A stretch of DNA of 64,000 bases from Plasmopara viticola (taxonomy: Eukaryota; Oomycota; Peronosporomycetes; Peronosporales; Peronosporaceae): positions 372,001 through 436,000 of the forward strand of contig MBPM02000030.1 in the NCBI GenBank assembly GCA_001695595.3, written 5' to 3'. Every line of letters starts with the position of its first letter. Position 1 is the first letter of the stretch. Below are positions 58,100 to 64,000 of the stretch, piece by piece. Made by a program: the position numbers and the translations under genes. The notes under the pieces were generated by a model. It was given only the letters and a program-made list of their open reading frames with translations. It made no database searches and was not told the origin of the DNA.

Positions 58100-61000
58100 T
58101 TGTTTATGGACTTCACACACCTCTGGCGAGAACGGCTTTGGTCCATACAGACTCCATACGCTACATGTATGAAGAGTGACGTCGGACCGAAGCAACGTTA
58201 TTATCTTAGATCAACCTTCCTCTCCGCTATCGAAAGCGGTCATTCCGGTGAAGTCCGCCTCGAACAAATTCACAAATGTAAGAGTATAATTGGATTAGAT
58301 AAAAGAGAATACGATCGCACCACGACGCTTTAAAGGGCTTAATGTAGTCCACCCTGGTTGCGACGCATGCGTGCTGCACTATCAGAATTGAGTTGGCACA
58401 CCGCGACCCTTGTCAAAAAAAATTAAAATTAAGGTTGAAGATACGCCCAGATCGTACAAATAAATCCGGGTTTCTTCTTTGGTCAAGATAAGAATTTAAA
58501 GTATTTACAAGTCCCGAATGTAAATCCTTCAACAGAGCGAAATATTGGTTCAGAAACCACTTCTGAGTCCTCGAGGTCCCATTTAAGCCTCCACATCAAC
58601 ATTAGATCAGTGATAGTTCTCGCGAACTAGAACTGTGCCGCTTGTGTGTGTGCGCTCACAAAGCCTGAGGCGACGCGAAGTCTAGAGATAAAAGCAAATA
58701 ATTGAAACAGACTTTTTTAACAGAACCTCTCAGGAGGACGCGCGAAGCGGTGGATGCCGGGTCAAGTCTACAGGCAATTTGTGTATAGAAAGCTGCGATG
58801 CGCTCTGTCAAAGTGTCGATTGACAGAAAGATACTAAAATGAAGCTAAATACTACAACACAGTGATGCGTGTACCACGAAGTCACGAATGTGTAGATCAA
58901 TTAGTGCATCTTCGAGTCTGACATAGACAGCACTCTTGGAATATGAAGTATGCTTTAGTTTCCATATATACCAGCGTAAGTATGCTTTGCCTTCAAATGA
59001 CGATCAGAAGTTCGTATAGAGCGTTCTCACCACGCTCGTGGTCATAAGCGAACAGCAACCTAGACTAATTGGCTCATCAGCCTCGAAATCAGAGGTGAGA
59101 GCTCCCTTTAACGAAGCTCGGGCTCTGTTCATGAGCCTTTGACACGTTCCTCCAATCCAAGTCATTTGAAAAGCCTTCGGAAAGGCCTCTATATTGGCCG
59201 CGCTTACCTAGACCATAAATATAGAATACCGAGCATCTCACACAGTTTGTTCGCGTTAGAAAAATGCTGACGACGCTCAGACTTTGGCTCATCAGACACA
59301 AAATCTTGAGCTGTAGTCAAAAGAAATTGAGCTTCAACTGAATATAATATCGCGTACAAATCAAAAGCTAATTTCCACCGAGGCAGTTGTGATCACCCGA
59401 GAGGCTACGTCGGAAAGTATGGGTGCATAGTTTTGACATCCATGAGCGGTCGGTGTGAGGCGCGCGTGACTCTAAGTACCAAATCGTTGTATTTCGCAGA
59501 AGAGCACTTCCCCGCTCGTTTGGCGATTCAAATAAGCGGAGTTTCATTGAAAGCAGTCGCAATTGTACTCGAAACGCTTTTTACATGGGGTACGGTTTGT
59601 ATTTTTTATCGTACTTTGCAACATATCCAGCGAAGGCGATGTAAGAGTGAGGCGGTATCATTAGTAAGAGTTTGTTCGAAAAAAGAATTGTCGTTGACTG
59701 TCCAAGCACTGTCGTCCAAAACATCGTGTGCATTTGCTTCAATATAAATCTCGAGATCATTCCTCTGCTTGTAATCTCAGCTTCTTTGGTCCTAGTACAA
59801 AGCGTAGAGCTCTGACCGTTATGGCAGAAAAATTTCTTAGTCGTCAGACCTCCCAGTCGATAGGGTTCCAAAGGTTCTCAAAGTACGATGTCCTCGTCAA
59901 ATGACAAGATACCACAAAGAAATTTAATCTACCGAAACCCATACGCTAGGACTAATCTGTCTTTAGATTTAGCTATCCAACCCATTTTGGAACCGCGTTA
60001 CAACCTTTTTGGTATTTAGGGCCGAACCATAACACAATTACTTGAGTGTAAATTGGAAAGACAGCCATGTTTTGGTGTAATTGCTCGTTCACTTTAGTGG
60101 CCGACCTTAATTTAGATCCTATGGGTATCGAAACAGATAGTTCCCGGCTCCGGGTCGAGAGACCAACCCATCCAGCCATGAAATCACTTTGTAAAAATAC
60201 CGTAGAGCATCAATGCGGTATGACGTCGTCCCTAATGATAACGTCGTTGCACAAGAATGATCTCTAATTGTTAATGGCACTTCCCTCTTTGTCGAAGGAG
60301 GGGAGTAACATATGGGGTTTCAGCTTCGTAGAGCGCACAATGAGTTCTTTGCTGTCATGTTGCTTGCTACTGACATCTGGTGGACGCAGCTTAAGGTCGT
60401 GGGCGAGCTGTAACGCTCGCCTTCGTCAAGCTATGCATAGGTAGGCGCAGAATCTATGGAAGACATGACTTCGTCGATTTCTTGCCCGCTTGCGGCGCCT
60501 AAGCCATTAATTAATGGTGCAGACTCTACCGATAGCACCTAATTTATCGGTGGCGGCAGTGCGCAGTCGTGGCACGATGCAAAGCAGCTAGCCGGGATGA
60601 TCAAATTGTTATGAAAGTGGGGTATTTAATTTAGTTGTTAAAGATTGCGCAAGCTCCCGAGAATTCTCTTCGACCTTGCAACAATTACTTCTTAGTTGTC
60701 TCTCTCTATTTCTAATGAGTGCACAGGCTCCCACAAAGACGCACCAATTCTTTATGTCTGCGACTTTTCTCATCTTGAATTGTACATGCGCTGAGGATGG
60801 CATCGCTGTTTAGCCGAGCAAGTTGGGATGAACCTGACCTAAGCCCACACACTAAGATTGCTAGAGCATACAGCGGAGCTTTCGTAAAGTCTGCCTATTC
60901 AGGAAAGATTGAGGGAAACAATTTGAGCAAAAACAGTGGGCGCTTCAAAGTTAGTTTGAAATTGGAACTCATGGGACGCTCGATTTCCAGCTTATGTAGA

Positions 61001-62039
61001 TAGCCGCACACGCGAAAGAAAGGTTCTTAGCCATCGCAAACGACTCTATTGCATGCTTTTGCCGCGCCGATAGTCGATACGACCCTAATCGATAATGCTT
61101 CCCTGCACATGTGCCCCATTTACCGGTACGGTGGAATCTACACATATTCACGCACGGCTGGTATCTTGAAGTTCGCAGCGTTTATACTGAGCCCAGAAAA
61201 AAGCCCGCTATGTCGTTGGCTAAGGCGCAGCATACTGTGATCATTCTGTTGTAATCACATATGTCAAACACCGGAGTATATTACCGGCTGGAAGCGAAGG
61301 CGTTGTCGACAGTCGATCCTCCGATTTGCTTGAAGCCCCACAGCCCTTTCCCAATGCCATAACTCGTGTGCGAATCTAAGGAATAATGGCTGCTGTACCA
61401 AACCGTATTTTTCGAAATTTGCATACAAAAGCCAATTTTTCGCACTACCATCTATCAGAAAAAAATATGCTTTCTTATTTGGGGAGTGTTACAATATTCG
61501 CCTGTAAATATATGGTTGGCAAGAGACACAAAATCGTAAAGTGCATATTAAAATATAAGCATAGCTTGAAAAGTAGTTTAGGAGTTTTTTCATGGCCCGG
61601 AACAAGGTCGCGGAACTAGCTTTCGAAATGTAACAATGTATAAACACGTATCAAATATATCCACCAGTAGGATTTGCGAAATACATCCATACCATCACGC
61701 TCCGTTGTTAAGACGCTCAAAGGCACGTCTACTGCTGTCTCTTAATCCGTAAATTTTATAAATCTAAATATGTGACTTGCAACTTTTGCCACATTACGTA
61801 TGCACGAAACACATATTCGTCGGGGGCTCATCAAAGTCTTTTTTCTACTCGGCTCATCTACAGCTCACCGGCTTTCGACAAACAAAGATCGGTAAACGAC
61901 CACATACTCAAACCAAGGTACTACTTCCCACCACAACAGACTCCCCAGTTCGACATGGTCATCATTTCCAAACCTGTGCAGTCTTTCACAGGCCGCAAAT
62001 CTTCTCTTGCTCAAGCTCAAGCTCACTGACGGCCCAGCC
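58100..62039. other. gene-free stretch upstream of the zinc-finger gene
   Basis: Short ORFs without recognisable domains. One minus ORF (60609-60803) holds a short hydrophobic run (WCVFVGACAL) and, ten residues on, RQLR followed by EENSRE, vaguely like an RXLR effector start; I do not call it a gene. A ttttggtattt-bearing sequence near 60004 resembles one near 46050 and may be repeat DNA. Confidence 0.45.
61962..61973 (+). promoter_or_regulatory. initiator-like motif for the zinc-finger gene
   Basis: tcatttccaaac resembles the oomycete initiator core (TCATTYYNCAWTTT) and lies about 70 bases upstream of the chosen ATG at 62040. This is a pattern match only; I see no other promoter element. 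Confidence 0.3.
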
Positions 62040-62879
62040 ATGTGTACGAAGCAGTCGGTCGAGTTCGAAAAGCAAGAGAGCACGTGGGTTTATCTGCTTC
62101 ATCAACATCAACAGGCACAGCCACTGGCGCCGCAATCGGCTAAATCTTCGCTCTCGCTTCCACCGCTCGTCGATCTAGCGCCCCAGTCGACCCTAGATGC
62201 ACTGTGTGACAAGCCCCCGACTTCCCCACGTCTGCTGCTACTGCCTCCGCGACTTGCTAGTGTCACCACGATGAAGCTCTCCTATCAAGACAAGTCGAAC
62301 GACCTCGTGGACCTCACTATGCAGGACAGCACTTCTCTAAAATCCGTGTCTTCGCACTACAATAATAACAAACGCACGTGTTTTCCAAAGAAATGTGACT
62401 TTCCAATGTGTAAGAACAGCTCACGCAGTCGCGGCTTCTGTTACAGTCACGGTGGAGGCAGGCGCTGCCGTGTAGATGGCTGCAGCAACGGTGCCGTCAG
62501 TCGTGATTTATGCAAGCGCCATGGAGGCGGTCGTCGCTGCCGTATCGCTGGATGTACAAGCAGCTCCGAGAGCGGTGGTCTGTGCTACAGCCATGGTGGG
62601 GGGCGCCGCTGTAACCTCCCATGGTGTTCAGCGCGAGCTAAAAAGGGTGGCTACTGCGCCCTCCACTTCTCAAGTGATCTAACACCACGAACGGACCGTT
62701 CTCCAACTTCAATATCAGAGAATTCGTCGTCGACGGATCCAAATGTTATCGAAACTCTCTTGTCGCTGGCCAACGACCAGGAGAGTGTCACGCACATATC
62801 GACCTTGTCGAACGATGCGTCAGTCTCCTCATTAAGCACCATCAAAAGCGCGTACGATATCGCGTCGTTGCTGAACTAA
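62040..62879 (+). CDS. tandem Cys/His zinc-finger protein ('WRKY19-like')
   Basis: 279 residues. The first ATG (62040) starts MCTKQSVEFEKQ; the open frame extends upstream but without ATG. The N-terminal half is Ser/Pro-rich. The middle (about 62389-62665) has four tandem CX4C...CX2H units: CDFPMC...CYSH, CRVDGC...CKRH, CRIAGC...CYSH, and CNLPWC...CALH, joined by GGGRRC linkers. This repeat, with basic GGGRRC linkers, is annotated in oomycetes as 'WRKY transcription factor 19-like', although no WRKY domain is present. A nuclear or nucleic-acid role is likely from the basic linkers, but unproven. The tail is Ser/Thr-rich. It ends 98 bases from the stop of the converging U1-finger/WW gene. Confidence 0.85.
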   Translation: MCTKQSVEFEKQESTWVYLLHQHQQAQPLAPQSAKSSLSLPPLVDLAPQSTLDALCDKPPTSPRLLLLPPRLASVTTMKLSYQDKSNDLVDLTMQDSTSLKSVSSHYNNNKRTCFPKKCDFPMCKNSSRSRGFCYSHGGGRRCRVDGCSNGAVSRDLCKRHGGGRRCRIAGCTSSSESGGLCYSHGGGRRCNLPWCSARAKKGGYCALHFSSDLTPRTDRSPTSISENSSSTDPNVIETLLSLANDQESVTHISTLSNDASVSSLSTIKSAYDIASLLN

Positions 62880-62977
62880 TTAAAGCGATGAAGCAAGCGG
62901 CGAACGAACCCCTGGCATATTTATAATGTACTTAAAACAAAGCGTTGTGTCAATCAAAGAATGAAAGTTTGTTCACG

Positions 62978-64000
62978 TTATTGAGCTTTCGGACGCGTCC
63001 AGCTTGTTTCGCCCGATTTTTTATTGTAAAAGTAGACAGTACCAGCTTCGTCGGCCACTTCTTCCCACGGATCTTCAATCTCTAATGTTTCCATCTCTGG
63101 TGCTCGATCAGCCAGCAATTCGAGTAAAATATCGTCCGCTTGCATCTCCAATGGGGGGCCATCGGCGGCTCCAACAACCTGCTGGGTCATGCGATTGTAG
63201 TAACACACTTGACCTGATTCAGCATCGTAGACTTCACTCCAGCATGATGACGCTACTGTCCACTTTTGCGCTTTTCGACCTTCTCGCTGAGCCACAAGGT
63301 TCCAATTGTGCCATTTCGTAGCCTCATGTGTGCGAAGTTCCCCTTCTGTGGCAAAGCTTAAACCCGGACACGTTCGACAAAAGAAAGCCAGACGTGGAGG
63401 AGCAGGATAGTGTACTCGATCAGGCTTGAAGGTAGTGTCATCCAAGTCGAGTTCGTCCTCACTGCTCAGTGCTTCGGGAGCAAGTTGCACAGTCTCGATT
63501 TCCCCTTCTCGCTGGGGCGGCACAATCACAACCACATCTTCTAAGAGACCGAGCAAAGTACGCAACTTCTTGACTTGAAATGTGGCAGGTACGAGAGACT
63601 TGTGCATCGACTTTTCGTACGCTGCAGAAAACTCGTTCAATGGTACTTTGCCGCCCTCGCAACGGCTCACGACCTTGTGAACCTCAAGCTTGAGCAAATG
63701 AAACTCTTGAGCCAGGTACGAGTTGGATAAAATCTTTGCCAGCACAGCCTCTTTTGTTACATGAGCTGAAGAATCTTTTTTCGCATCAACTAACGTCCTT
63801 TCTTGCTTACTTGGATCTGTAACACCTAAAGTTGACGCAAGATCTGGTTGAGAACGTGAAATGTTCTGTTTGGTCATGGGTTCACTCTCGGCACGATCGA
63901 GTGCATCCAGGTCATCCAACACCTTGCGTAAATTAGCTGAAGTCTCCTGAATCTTCGTCATACTCTCCTGTGCCACCTGATACTTGGCACGAGCATCTTC
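62978..64000 (-). CDS. U1-type zinc finger and WW-domain protein (partial at window edge)
   Basis: The gene runs off the right end: the frame stays open to 64000, so the N-terminus is missing. From the visible start there is a coiled, charged region with heptad-like Leu spacing, then a CRTC...HEATKWH finger fitting the U1-type pattern (CX2CX12HX5H). It is followed by a WW-like segment ([19 protein letters not shown]), which lacks the second Trp-Pro, and a complete WW domain at the end (DPWEEV...[18 protein letters not shown]). U1-finger plus WW proteins are typical of pre-mRNA splicing factors, where WW domains bind Pro-rich ligands. The GTG at 63976 is not the start. It converges on the zinc-finger gene. 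Confidence 0.82.
   Translation of the reverse strand, partial: EDARAKYQVAQESMTKIQETSANLRKVLDDLDALDRAESEPMTKQNISRSQPDLASTLGVTDPSKQERTLVDAKKDSSAHVTKEAVLAKILSNSYLAQEFHLLKLEVHKVVSRCEGGKVPLNEFSAAYEKSMHKSLVPATFQVKKLRTLLGLLEDVVVIVPPQREGEIETVQLAPEALSSEDELDLDDTTFKPDRVHYPAPPRLAFFCRTCPGLSFATEGELRTHEATKWHNWNLVAQREGRKAQKWTVASSCWSEVYDAESGQVCYYNRMTQQVVGAADGPPLEMQADDILLELLADRAPEMETLEIEDPWEEVADEAGTVYFYNKKSGETSWTRPKAQ

Noticed and set aside
1..64000. CRISPR arrays, bacterial operons, ribosome binding sites and riboswitches.
   Set aside because: No direct repeats with regular spacers were seen, and the gene style is eukaryotic.

Overview
The window looks like nuclear DNA of an oomycete, most like a downy mildew or Phytophthora relative. 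Four things suggest this. Coding sequences are dense and almost intron-free, but sit in long AT-rich gene-poor stretches full of decayed Ty3/gypsy and LINE remains. There is a Ty1/copia element of oomycete style. There is a tandem Cys/His zinc-finger protein of the kind annotated in oomycetes as 'WRKY19-like'. Possible oomycete-type initiator motifs lie upstream of genes. The species cannot be named from sequence alone.

Layout. Positions 1-8.2 kb are gene-free, with a decayed plus-strand gypsy element recognisable in order as protease (2.0 kb), RNase H (3.1 kb) and integrase end (4.3 kb). From 8.27 to 19.2 kb on the minus strand runs one very large gene: an N-terminal part, a propeller-like region, a GBP/VLIG-type large GTPase, NF-X1-like zinc fingers, a vWA domain and a C-terminal RING. 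It is broken by a nearly intact Ty1/copia retrotransposon (14185-18643; 146-bp LTRs, 5-bp target duplication) that splits a coding codon run exactly, and it carries further lesions. From 19.4 to 33.3 kb there is mostly repeat debris: an orphan exon, a CENP-B/Tc5-type HTH remnant, a short LINE derivative and two minus-strand gypsy remnants. SMG9, a nonsense-mediated-decay factor, lies at 33.3-34.9 kb with a 13-codon first exon. From 34.9 to 50 kb there is more gypsy debris, a 6.5-kb GC-rich decayed LINE (38.9-45.4 kb), a broken repeat-containing ORF (45.5-46.0 kb) and a long empty stretch. The second cluster starts at 50.2 kb: an internally deleted LINE (50.2-51.4 kb), an uninterrupted gene for an XPG-like nuclease fused to a DEAH-box helicase (52.0-57.6 kb, minus), and another short LINE derivative (57.8-58.1 kb). 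At the right end a 'WRKY19-like' zinc-finger gene (62.0-62.9 kb, plus) converges on a U1-finger/WW-domain gene that runs off the window (62.98-64.0 kb, minus).

Common themes. The live genes point to RNA work (SMG9 in NMD, a DEAH helicase with a nuclease fold, a U1-finger/WW protein of spliceosomal type), but they are spread out and nothing shows co-regulation. The most notable items are the GTPase-NFX1-vWA-RING architecture caught with a recent copia insertion, the nuclease-helicase fusion, and a small non-autonomous element family built from three pieces of a LINE, with perfect target-site duplications at all three copies.
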